Shown here: positions 36,448 through 47,528 of the stretch, in pieces | How positions within the stretch are numbered: the stretch's first letter is position 1 | Layout: each line of letters begins with the position of its first letter | Assembly (NCBI RefSeq): GCF_001651875.1 | Contig: NZ_LNQB01000072.1 | Span: 186,001-250,000 of the forward strand | Length of the DNA: 64,000 nt | From: Sinorhizobium saheli | Lineage (GTDB): Bacteria; Pseudomonadota; Alphaproteobacteria; Rhizobiales; Rhizobiaceae | Direction: 5' to 3' | Position numbers and translations under genes: made by a program | The notes under the pieces: model-generated | What the model saw: the letters and a program-made list of their open reading frames with translations, nothing else | What the model was told of the DNA's origin: nothing | Databases searched by the model: none

Positions 36448-37413
36448 CTATTCCGCCGCGAGCTTCCGCTCCCGCGCCGCTCTCAGGCGGGCAAAATCGT
36501 CACCCGCATGGTGCGACGAGCGGGTGAGCGGGCTCGACGACACCATCAGGAAGCCCTTGGTGTAGGCGACCGTCTCGTAGGACTTGAACTCGTCGGGGGT
36601 TACGAATTTCTCGACCTTGTGATGCTTGCGGGTCGGCTGCAGGTACTGGCCGATCGTCAGGAAGTCGACCTCGGCGGTTCTGAGGTCGTCCATCAGTTGC
36701 AGGACTTCGTTCCGCTCCTCGCCGAGGCCGACCATGATGCCGGACTTGGTGAACATCGACGGGTCGAGTTCCTTGACCCGCTGCAGCAGGCGCAGCGAGT
36801 GGAAGTAGCGCGCGCCCGGCCTGACCGTCAGATAGTTGGAGGGAACGGTCTCGAGATTGTGGTTGAAGACGTCCGGCTTGGCGGCGACCACGCGCTCCAG
36901 CGCGCCGGGCTTCCTCAAAAAATCGGGCGTCAGGATTTCGATCGTCGTCGCGGGAGACGCCTCGCGGATCGCGAAGATGACCTTCTCGAAATGTTCCGCG
37001 CCGCCGTCGTCGAGGTCGTCGCGGTCGACCGAGGTGATGACGACGTGGCTCAGTCCCATCTGCTTGACGGCCTTGGCGACATTCTCAGGCTCTTCCGGGT
37101 CGAGCGCATTCGGCTTGCCGGTCGCCACGTTGCAGAAGGCACAGGCGCGGGTGCAGATCTCGCCCATGATCATGAAGGTGGCGTGCTTCTTGTCCCAGCA
37201 TTCGCCAATATTCGGGCAGCCTGCCTCCTCGCAGACCGTGACGAGCTTGTTGCCCTTCACGATCGAACGGGTTTCCATGTAGCCCTTCGAGGTCGGCGCC
37301 TTCACGCGGATCCAGTCCGGCTTGCGCAGGACTTCCGTGTCGGGCCGGTGGGCCTTCTCCGGATGGCGGACGCGCTCAGCACGATCGGAGACTGCGTCGA
37401 AAACCGTTACCAT
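36448..37413 (-). CDS. lipA: Lipoyl synthase
   Basis: A 321-residue radical-SAM enzyme inserting two sulfurs into octanoyl groups on lipoyl domains. It has the auxiliary cluster motif [12 protein letters not shown], the radical-SAM CxxxCxxC in [13 protein letters not shown], and the C-terminal serine motif in RSSHHAGDD (family RSSYHA). Start ATG 37413. Its products are used by the PdhB and PdhC lipoyl domains encoded at 40.6-43.3 kb. Confidence 0.96.
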   Translation of the reverse strand: MVTVFDAVSDRAERVRHPEKAHRPDTEVLRKPDWIRVKAPTSKGYMETRSIVKGNKLVTVCEEAGCPNIGECWDKKHATFMIMGEICTRACAFCNVATGKPNALDPEEPENVAKAVKQMGLSHVVITSVDRDDLDDGGAEHFEKVIFAIREASPATTIEILTPDFLRKPGALERVVAAKPDVFNHNLETVPSNYLTVRPGARYFHSLRLLQRVKELDPSMFTKSGIMVGLGEERNEVLQLMDDLRTAEVDFLTIGQYLQPTRKHHKVEKFVTPDEFKSYETVAYTKGFLMVSSSPLTRSSHHAGDDFARLRAARERKLAAE

Positions 37414-37486
37414 GTTGCTTCCTTCGTCGTGCCGCGCCGGACCAGGGCCTTTCGCGCTTTTCGATCTATATAACCATCAGGACATG

Positions 37487-37520
37487 AAAAGTCAGGCCGC
37501 CATTTGCATGGCAGCCTGAC
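37487..37520 (-). terminator. Terminator after the GlsB-type gene
   Basis: Stem GTCAGGC/GCCTGAC plus GCCAT/ATGGC with one mismatch and a 4-base loop, followed on the minus strand by TTTTC. It lies 24 bases beyond the membrane-protein stop. Confidence 0.8.
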
Positions 37521-37544
37521 CGAAAACGAATGATGTGCCGGTTC

Positions 37545-37796
37545 CTATCCTCTGACGGCGCGACCCGCCGCAATCAGCAGGCAGGCGCCGATGAAGCCGA
37601 TCACCAGATAGGCGACCCAACCCGTATACGCCATCCCGAAGGCGGCCAGAATGAAGTTCAGGACGACCGCACCGATGATCCCGAGGATGATATTCGCAAA
37701 CAACCCCATCTGGCTGTGCATGAATTGCTCGGCCAGCCAGCCGGCCAGCCCGCCGATGATGATCGCTGCAAGAATGCCGACGCCGTTCACACTCAT
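37545..37796 (-). CDS. GlsB/YeaQ/YmgE family membrane protein
   Basis: An 83-residue protein with three hydrophobic segments and glycine-rich motifs (AAIIIGGLAGWLAEQFM; NIILGIIGAVVLNFILA). It belongs to the transglycosylase-associated/GlsB family, which is often stress induced but has no firm biochemical role. The start is ATG 37796 (MSVNGVGILA), with a strong GGGGAGG upstream. Monocistronic, with its own terminator. Confidence 0.9.
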   Translation of the reverse strand: MSVNGVGILAAIIIGGLAGWLAEQFMHSQMGLFANIILGIIGAVVLNFILAAFGMAYTGWVAYLVIGFIGACLLIAAGRAVRG

Positions 37797-37874
37797 AACA
37801 ACCTCCCCGCATGAAGAACGCTGCCGCGCCCTCAATGCGTGAACAGGTGGAAAGTTCCCGGCGGCGGCTCATCA

Positions 37875-39320
37875 TCACGCGTTCAGTACCTTGCCGTAGG
37901 CGTCGAGCACGCTTTCCTTCATCATTTCGGAAAGCGTCGGATGCGGGAACACCGTGTGCATCAGCTCTTCCTCGGTCGTCTCCAGGTTCATGGCGACGAC
38001 AAAGCCCTGGATGAGCTCGGTCACTTCGGCGCCGACCATGTGGGCGCCCAAAAGCTCGCCGGTCTTCTTGTCGAAGATCGTCTTGATCAGGCCCTGGTCT
38101 TCGCCGAGCGCGATCGCCTTGCCGTTGGCGCCGAAACTATAGCGGCCGACGCGGATGTCGCGGCCGAGCTCCTTGGCCCTCGCCTCGGTCAGGCCGACGG
38201 AGGCGACCTGCGGGTCGCAATAGGTGCAGCCGGGGATCTTGCCCTTGTCGAGTGCATGCACGCCGGGAACGCCAGCGATCTTCTCGACGCAGATGACGCC
38301 CTCGTGCTCCGCCTTGTGCGCTAGCATCGGCGGGCCGGCAACGTCGCCGATCGCATAGAGGCCGGGGACATTGGTCCTGCCGCAGCCGTCGGTGACGATG
38401 CAGCCGCGGCTGGTCTCGACGCGCAGGGCCTCGAGGCCGAGGTTCTCGATATTGCCCTGGACGCCGACGGCTGAGATCAGCCGGTCCGCCTTGATCGGCG
38501 TGACCTTGCCGTCCTTGGTCTCGACATGGGCGGTGACGTCATTGGCGCCCTTTTCGACCTTCGTCACCTTGGCGTCGGTGAAGATCTTCAGGCCGCGCTT
38601 CTCAAGCTGTTTGCGGGCGAAGGCGGAAATCTCCGCGTCCTCGACGGGCATGATCTGCGGCAGGAGCTCGACCACCGTGACGTCCACGCCCATCGACCGG
38701 TAGAAGCTCGCGAACTCGATGCCGATCGCGCCGGAGCCCATGACGACGAGGGACTTCGGCAGTTCTTCCGGCTTCATCGCCTCGAAATAGGTCCAGATCA
38801 GCTTGCCGTCCGGCTCGATGCCGGGAAGCGCGCGCGGCCGGGCACCGGTCGCGATGATGATGTGCTTGGCCGTATAGGTGCCCTCGCCCTTCACGCCCTT
38901 CGGCACCGGGTTCTGCGGCTGGACGGCAGGCTTCGACGGCGCGGCGACGGCGATCTCGCCGGGCTTCGTCAGCTTCGCCTCGCCCCAGATCACATCGACC
39001 TTGTTCTTCTTCATCAGGAAGGCGACGCCGCCGTTCAGCCGCGCGGAAACGGCGCGCGAGCGGGCGACGACGTCCTTGACGTTCGCCGTGATCTTGCCCT
39101 CGAGCGTCAGGCCGTAATTCTTGGCGTGATTGGCATGGTCGAGGATCTCGGCCGAGCGAAGCAGCGCCTTGGTGGGGATGCAGCCCCAGTTGAGGCAGAT
39201 GCCGCCGAGATGCTCGCGCTCGACGATCGCCGTCTTCAAGCCCAGCTGCGCCGAGCGGATGGCGGTGACATAGCCGCCCGGACCCGAACCGATAACGATG
39301 ACGTCGTAATTCTCAGCCAT
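37875..39320 (-). CDS. lpdA: Dihydrolipoamide dehydrogenase (E3)
   Basis: A 481-residue FAD disulfide oxidoreductase, E3 of pyruvate dehydrogenase. It has the FAD motif VIGSGPGGYVTAIRSAQLG, the redox-active disulfide GGICLNWGCIPTKALL, an NAD-binding VVMGSGAIGIEFASF, and C-terminal HPTLSEMMKE with the catalytic His. It lies downstream of the pdh genes with an acetyltransferase and an esterase between them. Insert-like segment around residue 145 (KPAVQPQNPVPKGVKGEG). Confidence 0.95.
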   Translation of the reverse strand: MAENYDVIVIGSGPGGYVTAIRSAQLGLKTAIVEREHLGGICLNWGCIPTKALLRSAEILDHANHAKNYGLTLEGKITANVKDVVARSRAVSARLNGGVAFLMKKNKVDVIWGEAKLTKPGEIAVAAPSKPAVQPQNPVPKGVKGEGTYTAKHIIIATGARPRALPGIEPDGKLIWTYFEAMKPEELPKSLVVMGSGAIGIEFASFYRSMGVDVTVVELLPQIMPVEDAEISAFARKQLEKRGLKIFTDAKVTKVEKGANDVTAHVETKDGKVTPIKADRLISAVGVQGNIENLGLEALRVETSRGCIVTDGCGRTNVPGLYAIGDVAGPPMLAHKAEHEGVICVEKIAGVPGVHALDKGKIPGCTYCDPQVASVGLTEARAKELGRDIRVGRYSFGANGKAIALGEDQGLIKTIFDKKTGELLGAHMVGAEVTELIQGFVVAMNLETTEEELMHTVFPHPTLSEMMKESVLDAYGKVLNA

Positions 39321-39338
39321 GTGTTTCCTACCTCTGTT

Positions 39339-39914
39339 TCAAGCGGCCTTGCGGGTGAAAAGCACCCAATCATGTTTCTTCATGTCTTCGAAGAGCGGCA
39401 CGGCTTCGGTGCGCGCCACCTCCTCGAAGCCGTTCATCCTGTAGAGCGCCTGCGCCTTGTCATTGTGGCTCTCGGTGATGAGGCTCACCGGCGCCCCGCC
39501 GGCGCGGGCAAATTCGTGTTCGAGCAGCGCGCGGCCGATGCCCTTGCCGCGATGGTTGCGATAGACGCCGAGGCTGTCGATGAACCAGTGGCCGATCACC
39601 CGGCTCTGCAGCGCAAGCAGGGGGACGAGCACCGGATGCTTCGCCTCGATCTCGCCAATCGAGGCGTCAATCCCGTAGGACACCGACAGGCCGGCGATCT
39701 CGTCGTCGACAACGGCGACGACCGCATCGCGCCAGGTGCCAAGCCCGCTATCCTGGCGCAGCATGTCGCGCCCGTGCTCGAAGGCGCTCTCCGCGGATTT
39801 GCTGAGCACGCCGCCATACCACAGCCACGAGGCGAAACCGTGCGAGGCGATATCGATGAGGATCGCGAGCTCCGCCGCCTCGTTCCGTTCTGCGGGTCTC
39901 AAGGTTGCCGCCAT
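39339..39914 (-). CDS. GNAT family N-acetyltransferase
   Basis: A 191-residue acetyl-CoA-dependent acetyltransferase. Acetyl-CoA motif A is YRNHRGKGIGRALLEHEF and motif B is SHNDKAQALYRMNGFEE. Start ATG 39914. It lies between lpdA (18 bases) and the SGNH hydrolase (2 bases upstream), so the three are probably one unit. Substrate unknown. Confidence 0.87.
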   Translation of the reverse strand: MAATLRPAERNEAAELAILIDIASHGFASWLWYGGVLSKSAESAFEHGRDMLRQDSGLGTWRDAVVAVVDDEIAGLSVSYGIDASIGEIEAKHPVLVPLLALQSRVIGHWFIDSLGVYRNHRGKGIGRALLEHEFARAGGAPVSLITESHNDKAQALYRMNGFEEVARTEAVPLFEDMKKHDWVLFTRKAA

Positions 39915-39916
39915 CG

Positions 39917-40558
39917 TCAGAGCCCGAGCATCATCCGGACGACCGGCTCCAGTCCGCGGCCGATCGCGCGCGTGTTCTCGGCATCGAGGTGCACGCCGTC
40001 GAGCGGCGTCGTGCGGGCGACGGAGCCGGCGTCGAAAAAGCCGCAGTCGAGTTCGTCGGCGAGGTCGCGATAGAGGGACGCAAGCATCGCCGATTGCTCG
40101 ATGCCGCCGGCGAACATAGCGGCAAAGGCGCTGTTTGCAGTCTCGCAAAGCGGCGGCGGCGCGGCGATCAGGATCTCCGGCGCTTCCGCCGCGTCGGTCG
40201 GCCAGTCATGCTGGCGCACCAGCTTGACGAGCCGTTCGACGCCCTTGACGGCGCCGAAGGCCGTGCCGTGGATCACCGGCTTCATGTCGTTCGACCCCAG
40301 CATGAAGATGACGAGGTCGAGCGGCGCGTGGCTGTGGAGAACGGTCGGCAGCACGCGCGCCCCGTTGCGGTCGCAATCAGCGAGATGGTCGTCATAGGCG
40401 GTCGTGCGGCCGTTCAGCCCCTCGGCGATGACATTCACGCCGGAACCGATCGCGTTCTGAAGAACGCTCGGCCAGCGATCTTCGAGCGCATGCCGGCCCG
40501 CATCGGTAGCGTCATAACCCCAGGTCAGACTGTCGCCATAGCAAAGGACTGTCTTCAT
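39917..40558 (-). CDS. SGNH/GDSL-family esterase
   Basis: A 213-residue arylesterase-like SGNH hydrolase. Block I is CYGDSLTWGYD (nucleophile Ser), block III is MLGSNDMK and block V is DGVHLDAEN (catalytic Asp and His). No signal peptide, so it is cytoplasmic. The stop is 2 bases from the acetyltransferase start. It is separated from pdhC by a hairpin. Substrate unknown. Confidence 0.9.
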   Translation of the reverse strand: MKTVLCYGDSLTWGYDATDAGRHALEDRWPSVLQNAIGSGVNVIAEGLNGRTTAYDDHLADCDRNGARVLPTVLHSHAPLDLVIFMLGSNDMKPVIHGTAFGAVKGVERLVKLVRQHDWPTDAAEAPEILIAAPPPLCETANSAFAAMFAGGIEQSAMLASLYRDLADELDCGFFDAGSVARTTPLDGVHLDAENTRAIGRGLEPVVRMMLGL

Positions 40559-40582
40559 CTGCCTACTCGCTTGTCAGGGGGG

Positions 40583-40603
40583 GACCGGCTGAGCGCCGGT
40601 CCG
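40583..40603 (-). terminator. Hairpin after pdhC
   Basis: A perfect 8-bp stem GGACCGGC/GCCGGTCC with a 5-base loop, just past the pdhC stop. There is no U-tract. It probably limits read-through from pdhABC into the esterase-acetyltransferase-lpdA genes. Confidence 0.5.
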
Positions 40604-40610
40604 GATCGCA

Positions 40611-41951
40611 TCAGACGAGCATGCCCATCGGGTTCTCGATGTAGCGCTTGAAGGCACCGAGCAGTTCGGCGCCGAGCGCGCCATCGACGCAGCGATGGTC
40701 GGTCGAGAGCGTGACGGTCATCATGTTGGCGACGACCATCTCCTTGTTCTTGACGACGACGCGTTCCTCGCCGGCGCCGACCGCGAGGATCGTCGCATGC
40801 GGCGGGTTGACGACGGCCGCGAAGTTCTTGACGCCCATCATGCCCATGTTGGAAACCGCGGTGGTGCCGCCCTGGTATTCTTCCGGCTTCAGCTTGCGCT
40901 CCTTGGCGCGCTTGCCGAGGTCCTTCATCTCGTTGGAGATGGCCGAAAGACTCTTTAGTTCCGCCTGGCGGACGATCGGCGTGATCAGGCCGCCCGGGAT
41001 CGACACGGCGACGCCGACATCGGCGTGCTTGTGCTTGACCATGTTCGTGTCGGTCCAGGAGACGTTCGCATCCGGAACGTCACGCAGCGCCAGCGCCAGC
41101 GCCTTGATCACCATGTCGTTGACCGAGAGCTTGTAGACCGGCTTGCCGTCCTTTTCGGGGGCTGCGGCGTTGAGCTGGGCGCGCAGCGCTAGCAGCGCAT
41201 CGAGCTCACAATCGACCGAGACATAGAAATGCGGGATCGTCTGCTTCGATTCCTGCAGTCGCTTGGCAATCGTCTTGCGCATGCCGTCATGCGGGACGAG
41301 CTCGTAGGAGCCCGGCTCGAATAGCTTGAGGACGGCGTCTTCCGACATGCCCTTGGCGAGCGGTGCGGCGGCCGGCGCTTGAGCAGCAGCAGGCGCTGCC
41401 GCCGGCTTGGCCGTGCCGCCGGAGACGGCAGTTTCGACATCCTTCTTGACGACGCGGCCGTAAGGACCGGTGCCGGCAATTGCGGAGAGGTCGATGCCCG
41501 CTTCCCTGGCAAGGCGACGGGCGAGCGGCGAGGAGAAGACGCGCTTGCCGTCGCCGGCGGCGGCCGGCGCTGAAGCTGCGGCAGGAGCGGCGGGTGCCGC
41601 GGCCGGCGCAGGTGCTGCGGCAGGCGCCGCCGGAGCGGGTGCCTCTGCCTTGGCGGCGGACGCCGGCGCGGCAGCGCCATTGCCCTTGGCAGCCGTTGCG
41701 ACGTCCTCGCCATCGGCGGCCAGGACCGCGATCAGCGCATTGACCTTGACGCCTTCGGTGCCGGCCGGAACGACGATCCTGGCGACGGTGCCTTCATCGA
41801 CGGCTTCGACTTCCATCGTCGCCTTGTCGGTCTCGATCTCGGCGATGACGTCGCCGGACCTGACCTTGTCGCCTTCCTTGACGAGCCACTTGGCGAGATT
41901 GCCTTCTTCCATCGTCGGAGAGAGGGCCGGCATTGTGATGTTGATTGGCAT
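40611..41951 (-). CDS. pdhC: Dihydrolipoyl acetyltransferase, PDH E2 component
   Basis: A 446-residue E2 core protein. One lipoyl domain (about 1-80) has the modified Lys43 in [15 protein letters not shown]. An Ala/Pro linker with low complexity (about 95-135) follows. The E1/E3-binding domain is [20 protein letters not shown]. The catalytic domain ends with the CoA-acyltransferase motif [16 protein letters not shown]. It passes acetyl groups from pyruvate to CoA. Last gene of pdhA-pdhB-pdhC, 15 bases after pdhB. Confidence 0.95.
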   Translation of the reverse strand: MPINITMPALSPTMEEGNLAKWLVKEGDKVRSGDVIAEIETDKATMEVEAVDEGTVARIVVPAGTEGVKVNALIAVLAADGEDVATAAKGNGAAAPASAAKAEAPAPAAPAAAPAPAAAPAAPAAASAPAAAGDGKRVFSSPLARRLAREAGIDLSAIAGTGPYGRVVKKDVETAVSGGTAKPAAAPAAAQAPAAAPLAKGMSEDAVLKLFEPGSYELVPHDGMRKTIAKRLQESKQTIPHFYVSVDCELDALLALRAQLNAAAPEKDGKPVYKLSVNDMVIKALALALRDVPDANVSWTDTNMVKHKHADVGVAVSIPGGLITPIVRQAELKSLSAISNEMKDLGKRAKERKLKPEEYQGGTTAVSNMGMMGVKNFAAVVNPPHATILAVGAGEERVVVKNKEMVVANMMTVTLSTDHRCVDGALGAELLGAFKRYIENPMGMLV

Positions 41952-41966
41952 CGAACGACCCTCTCC

Positions 41967-43334
41967 TTATTTGTAGCAAACGGCTTTCACCGCATCGACG
42001 ACTTCGGCAACGTTCGGCAGCGCGAGCTTTTCCAAGTTGGCCGCATAGGGCATCGGCACGTCCTTGCCGGCGATCGTCAGGATCGGCGCATCGAGATAGT
42101 CGAAGGCCTGCTGCATGACCCGGGTTGCGATCTCGGTGCCGACGGAGGACTGCGGGAAACCTTCCTCGACGGCGACGAGGCGGCCGGTCTTCTTGACCGA
42201 TTCGATGACCGTCGGCAGGTCCATCGGGCGGATCGTGCGCAGGTCGATGATTTCGACGTCGATGCCCTGCGCCTCGAGCTCGGCTGCGGCCTTGACCGCA
42301 TAGGTCATGCCGATGCCGAAGGAGACGATCGTCGCGTCCTTGCCGTGGCGGTGGATGCGGGCCTTGCCGATCGGCAGCACGAAATCATCGAGTTTCGGCA
42401 CCTCGAAGGACTGGCCGTAGAGGATTTCGTTCTCGAGGAAGATCACCGGGTTCGGATCGCGGATGGCGGCCTTCAAGAGGCCCTTCGCATCCGCGGCCGT
42501 GTAGGGCATGACGACCTTGAGGCCGGGAATGTGGCTGTACCAGGCGGCGTAGCACTGCGAGTGCTGCGCTGCAACGCGGGCTGCGGCACCGCTCGGGCCG
42601 CGGAAGACGATCGGCGCGCCCATCTGGCCGCCGGACATGTAGAGCGTCTTGGCGGCGGAGTTGATGATGTGGTCGATCGCCTGCATGGCGAAGTTGAAGG
42701 TCATGAACTCGACGATCGGGCGCAGGCCGGTCATCGCCGCACCGACGCCGACGCCGGCGAAGCCATGCTCGGTGATCGGGGTGTCGACCACGCGGCGGGG
42801 GCCGAATTCCTGCAGCAACCCTTGCGTGATCTTGTAGGCGCCCTGGTATTCGGCGACCTCCTCGCCCATGACGAAGACGTCGTCGTTGGCGCGCATTTCT
42901 TCGGCCATCGCATCGCGCAGCGCTTCGCGGACGGTAATCGTGACCATTTCGGTTCCGGCCGGAATGGCGGGATCGGAAGGGACTTCCGCCTTCGGCTGAG
43001 CCGCGACGGGGGCCGCAGCCGGCGCCGGAGCCTCGGCCGCCGCCGGCTTCGGGGCTTCCGCCTTGGCGTTGGCAATATCGCCGGCGCCTTCGCCGTCCTG
43101 GAGCAGCACGGCGATCGGCGTGTTGACCTTGACGCCTTCGGTGCCGGCGGCGATCAGCAGCTTGCCGATCGTGCCTTCATCGACGGCCTCGACTTCCATC
43201 GTCGCCTTGTCTGTCTCGATCTCGGCGATGACGTCACCGGAGGCGACCTTGTCGCCCTCGTTCTTCAGCCACTTGGAGAGCGTGCCTTCCTCCATCGTCG
43301 GGGAAAGGGCAGGCATGAGAATTTCTACTGGCAT
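41967..43334 (-). CDS. pdhB: Pyruvate dehydrogenase E1 beta subunit with N-terminal lipoyl domain
   Basis: A 455-residue protein: a lipoyl domain (about 1-78, Lys43 in [15 protein letters not shown]), an Ala/Pro-rich linker (about 85-125) and the E1-beta transketolase-type domain ([47 protein letters not shown]). E1-beta subunits usually lack a lipoyl domain; this fused form is known in alphaproteobacteria. The start is ATG 43334. It lies 17 bases after pdhA. Confidence 0.96.
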   Translation of the reverse strand: MPVEILMPALSPTMEEGTLSKWLKNEGDKVASGDVIAEIETDKATMEVEAVDEGTIGKLLIAAGTEGVKVNTPIAVLLQDGEGAGDIANAKAEAPKPAAAEAPAPAAAPVAAQPKAEVPSDPAIPAGTEMVTITVREALRDAMAEEMRANDDVFVMGEEVAEYQGAYKITQGLLQEFGPRRVVDTPITEHGFAGVGVGAAMTGLRPIVEFMTFNFAMQAIDHIINSAAKTLYMSGGQMGAPIVFRGPSGAAARVAAQHSQCYAAWYSHIPGLKVVMPYTAADAKGLLKAAIRDPNPVIFLENEILYGQSFEVPKLDDFVLPIGKARIHRHGKDATIVSFGIGMTYAVKAAAELEAQGIDVEIIDLRTIRPMDLPTVIESVKKTGRLVAVEEGFPQSSVGTEIATRVMQQAFDYLDAPILTIAGKDVPMPYAANLEKLALPNVAEVVDAVKAVCYK

Positions 43335-43351
43335 ATTCGTCCCTCCCCGGA

Positions 43352-44398
43352 TCAAAGCAGGATGTCGGTGTAGAGCTCGGATACATCCGGCTCCGGATCA
43401 GACTGGGCAAAATCGGCACTGTCCGCAACGATGTCGCGAACTTCCTTGTCGATCTGCTTCAGCTCATCCTCGCTCGCCCAGCCCTTCTCGATGAGACGGG
43501 CCTTCACCTGCTCGATCGGATCATGTTCCGAACGCATCTTCTGCACTTCGTCCTTCGAGCGATATTTCGCCGGGTCGGACATCGAGTGGCCGCGATAGCG
43601 GTAGGTCAGCATTTCGAGAATGATCGGCCCCTTGCCGGCGCGGCAATATTCGACGGCCTGGTCGGCAGCCGCCTTGACGGCACGCACATCCATGCCGTCG
43701 ACCTGGTAGCCGGGAATCCCGAAGGAGGCGCCGCGCTGCGAGAAGTCGGTCTGCGCCGAAGCGCGCGAGACGGAGGTGCCCATCGCATAGCGGTTGTTCT
43801 CGACGATGTAGATCACCGGCAGCTTCCACAGGGCGGCCATGTTGAAGCTCTCATAGACCTGGCCCTGGTTGGCGGCACCGTCGCCGAAATAGGCAAGGCT
43901 GACATTGTCCTTGCCGCGGTACCTGTTGGCGAAGGCAAGGCCAGTGCCGAGCGAGACCTGCGCGCCGACGATGCCGTGGCCGCCGTAGAAATGCTTCTCC
44001 TTGGAGAACATGTGCATCGAGCCGCCCTTCCCCTTGGAAAGACCGCCGCGGCGACCGGTGAGCTCCGCCATCACGCCGCGCGCGCTCATGCCGCAAGCGA
44101 GCATGTGGCCGTGGTCGCGGTAACCGGTGATGACCTGGTCGCCCTCCTTCAGCGCCAGCTGCATGCCGACGACGACGGCCTCCTGGCCGATATAGAGGTG
44201 ACAGAAGCCGCCGATGAATCCCATGCCGTAAAGCTGGCCGGCCTTTTCCTCGAAACGCCGGATCAACAGCATTTCGCGGTAGGCCTTCAGATCATCTTCC
44301 TTGGAGAATTCGGCGATCGTGCCGGCAGCAAAGTCCTTTTTTGTCGACTTGGCAGCGGCCTTGCGGCTGGAGACGGACGCGGTTTTTCGCGGAGCCAT
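43352..44398 (-). CDS. pdhA: Pyruvate dehydrogenase E1 alpha subunit
   Basis: A 348-residue thiamine-diphosphate enzyme subunit decarboxylating pyruvate. It has the TPP motif [17 protein letters not shown] and the phosphorylation-loop-like [19 protein letters not shown] basic N-terminal extension ([16 protein letters not shown]) of about 20 residues precedes the core. First gene of pdhABC, with a hairpin directly in front of its ribosome binding site. Confidence 0.96.
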   Translation of the reverse strand: MAPRKTASVSSRKAAAKSTKKDFAAGTIAEFSKEDDLKAYREMLLIRRFEEKAGQLYGMGFIGGFCHLYIGQEAVVVGMQLALKEGDQVITGYRDHGHMLACGMSARGVMAELTGRRGGLSKGKGGSMHMFSKEKHFYGGHGIVGAQVSLGTGLAFANRYRGKDNVSLAYFGDGAANQGQVYESFNMAALWKLPVIYIVENNRYAMGTSVSRASAQTDFSQRGASFGIPGYQVDGMDVRAVKAAADQAVEYCRAGKGPIILEMLTYRYRGHSMSDPAKYRSKDEVQKMRSEHDPIEQVKARLIEKGWASEDELKQIDKEVRDIVADSADFAQSDPEPDVSELYTDILL

Positions 44399-44407
44399 AC
44401 CTTCCTC

Positions 44408-44438
44408 CCTATGGTTAGCCTTTGCGGGCTACCATAGG
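44408..44438 (-). promoter_or_regulatory. Inverted repeat in the pdhA leader
   Basis: CCTATGGTAGCC-N6-GGCTaACCATAGG (one bulged base) abuts the GGGAGGAAGG ribosome binding site of pdhA. As RNA it would form a 12-bp stem immediately upstream of the Shine-Dalgarno. As DNA it is a symmetric operator-like site. Confidence 0.55.
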
Positions 44439-44534
44439 GAAAGAAGCGCGTCGCAGCAATGCCATATTTGCATGGCTATCATTCAAGGCAACCGTTTGAT
44501 TTTGTTGAGATTTCTACGATTAACCGAATTTAGG

Positions 44535-44855
44535 TTAATTCTCGACAGGATGAAAAATAACGATCTCATCGCTGCGCGACATGTTGAGCGCGAGGCGAGC
44601 CTTTTCATCCAGCATGTCGCGTTCCAGCGAGCCGTCGCTCATCAGCTCCACTTCCTTTTCCAGGACTTTTCGCCGCTGAGTGAGCTCGTCCAGTCTAGCC
44701 TGCCGCTCGGCGATCTGGCGATCGAATTCCTCGGTCGCCTTCAGGCCGTAGCCGCCGTGAATGGAATGATAGCCGAAATAGAACAGGAAGGCGACCGCCA
44801 GCAGCGGCACCACCAATCGCCCCAGTCTCCGCTTCTTGTGATGCCGTGTCCACAT
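44535..44855 (-). CDS. ftsB: FtsB/DivIC-type septum formation initiator
   Basis: A 106-residue bitopic protein with one membrane helix (VVPLLAVAFLFYFGYHSI) and a coiled coil (FDRQIAERQARLDELTQRRKVLEKE-type heptads). It matches the FtsB/DivIC family of divisome proteins, which bridge FtsL and FtsQ. N-terminus RHHKKRR is cytoplasmic. It lies upstream of pdhA and downstream of eno with large gaps. Eno and ftsB adjacency is common in proteobacteria. Confidence 0.88.
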   Translation of the reverse strand: MWTRHHKKRRLGRLVVPLLAVAFLFYFGYHSIHGGYGLKATEEFDRQIAERQARLDELTQRRKVLEKEVELMSDGSLERDMLDEKARLALNMSRSDEIVIFHPVEN

Positions 44856-45050
44856 CGCTCATGCCCTGGATCACGCCGATCACCGGTAAGCCGCCGGGAG
44901 ATCATGGACGCGATCGATTCCAAGAAGTTGGAGCGGGATGCGGGAATAAACCGCACGCATTTCCCGAGCCCCGCTCCATACGCAGTACGAGGACCGAGAC
45001 TAGCGCCGATTGATTAACCGACCGTTGACCATGAATAGCCGGAAAAAGCG

Positions 45051-45079
45051 AAACCCGCCTGCCGAGGGCAGACGGGTTT
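45051..45079 (-). terminator. Candidate terminator downstream of eno
   Basis: AAACCCG/CGGGTTT and CTGCC/GGCAG arms with one mismatch and a 3-base loop. On the minus strand it is followed by CGCTTTTTCC. It lies about 190 bases beyond the eno stop. Confidence 0.5.
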
Positions 45080-45184
45080 AGGATCGTCGGTCCGACGTCG
45101 CGAGCGTCGGTGGGGACAATTGCCCCTCTCCTCGGCTTTACCCGAGGACTACTCCCCTCCCACACACGAGAGGGATTCTGGTGG

Positions 45185-45250
45185 CGAGGCGCGCCGCGAG
45201 TCCCTTCTCCCCATCACGATGGGGGAAGGTGCCGGCAGGCGGATGAGGGG
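45185..45250. repeat. RIME-like intergenic palindrome, copy 2
   Basis: Reads GCCGCGAGTCCCTTCTCCCC, then a complementary GGGGGAAGG and GGCAGGCGGATGAGG. It is the inverse orientation of the copy at 36361. It lies 23 bases past the eno stop. An additional partial segment with CCTCTCCTCGG lies at about 45120-45160. Confidence 0.75.
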
Positions 45251-45272
45251 CGAAAACTCACCCTGCCACCAA

Positions 45273-46685
<1,413 letters not shown>

Positions 46686-47525
46686 TCAGGCCTTGGCAAT
46701 CGCATCGAAGGCGAGCAGCTTCTCGAGGAGCCGCGGCATGTCGCCGATCGGCACCATGTTCGGTCCGTCGGAGGGAGCGTTGTCCGGATCCTCATGCGTC
46801 TCGATGAAGACGCCGGCAACGCCGACGGCAACCGCTGCGCGCGCAAGCGTTTCGACGAATTCGCGCTGGCCGCCCGAAGAGCCGCCCTGCCCGCCCGGCT
46901 GCTGCACCGAATGGGTCGCGTCGAAGACGACCGGTGCCCCGAGCGCCGCCATGATCGGCAGCGAGCGCATGTCCGACACCAGCGTGTTGTAGCCGAAGGA
47001 GGCGCCGCGCTCGCACAGCAGCACGTTCGGGTTGCCGCTCATCGTGAACTTGGCGAGCACGTTCTTCATGTCCCAGGGGGCAAGAAACTGGCCCTTCTTG
47101 ACGTTGATCGCGCGTCCCGTCTTCGCTGCAGCGACGAGCAGGTCCGTCTGGCGCGACAGAAAGGCCGGGATCTGCAGGATGTCGACGGTCCCGGCGACCT
47201 GCGAGCACTGTTCTTCCGTATGGATGTCGGTCAGCACCGGAAAGCCGAATTCCTTCTTGAGATCGGCGAAGATCTCCATCGCCTTCTCAAGGCCGATGCC
47301 GCGCTTGCCGGACAGCGAGGTGCGGTTCGCCTTGTCGAAGGAGGACTTGTAGACGAGGCCGAGACCGAGCGACCTGCAGAGCTCGACGAGCTTTCCCGCC
47401 ATCATGAAGGCGTGCTCGCGGCTTTCCATCTGGCAGGGGCCGGCGATCAGCGTCAGCCGCTCCTTCTGCGAAAAGACGACCCGGCCGGCACCCTCGCCGA
47501 CGACGACCCTGGCATTGGCTTCCAT
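46686..47525 (-). CDS. kdsA: 3-deoxy-8-phosphooctulonate synthase
   Basis: A 279-residue enzyme condensing PEP with arabinose-5-phosphate to Kdo-8-phosphate for LPS inner core. It has [44 protein letters not shown] and [11 protein letters not shown]. Start ATG 47525. It lies 3 bases after the VOC gene, likely co-transcribed. Cytoplasmic. Its PEP substrate is the product of the neighbouring enolase. Confidence 0.96.
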   Translation of the reverse strand: MEANARVVVGEGAGRVVFSQKERLTLIAGPCQMESREHAFMMAGKLVELCRSLGLGLVYKSSFDKANRTSLSGKRGIGLEKAMEIFADLKKEFGFPVLTDIHTEEQCSQVAGTVDILQIPAFLSRQTDLLVAAAKTGRAINVKKGQFLAPWDMKNVLAKFTMSGNPNVLLCERGASFGYNTLVSDMRSLPIMAALGAPVVFDATHSVQQPGGQGGSSGGQREFVETLARAAVAVGVAGVFIETHEDPDNAPSDGPNMVPIGDMPRLLEKLLAFDAIAKA

Positions 47526-47528
47526 AAA

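Larger units (their letters stand above)
44856..45272. other. Intergenic region between eno and ftsB
   Basis: A 417-base gene-free stretch. It holds a hairpin at 45051-45079 and a RIME-like palindrome at 45185-45250. The remaining sequence (about 44860-45040) should contain the ftsB promoter, but no clear -35/-10 pair was picked out. Confidence 0.6.

Noticed and set aside
41540-41680. Repeated GCC/GCG pattern in pdhC (and similar in pdhB and secG) as a possible tandem repeat
   Set aside because: It encodes Ala/Pro-rich flexible linkers and tails; the pattern follows from amino-acid composition, not from a DNA repeat unit.
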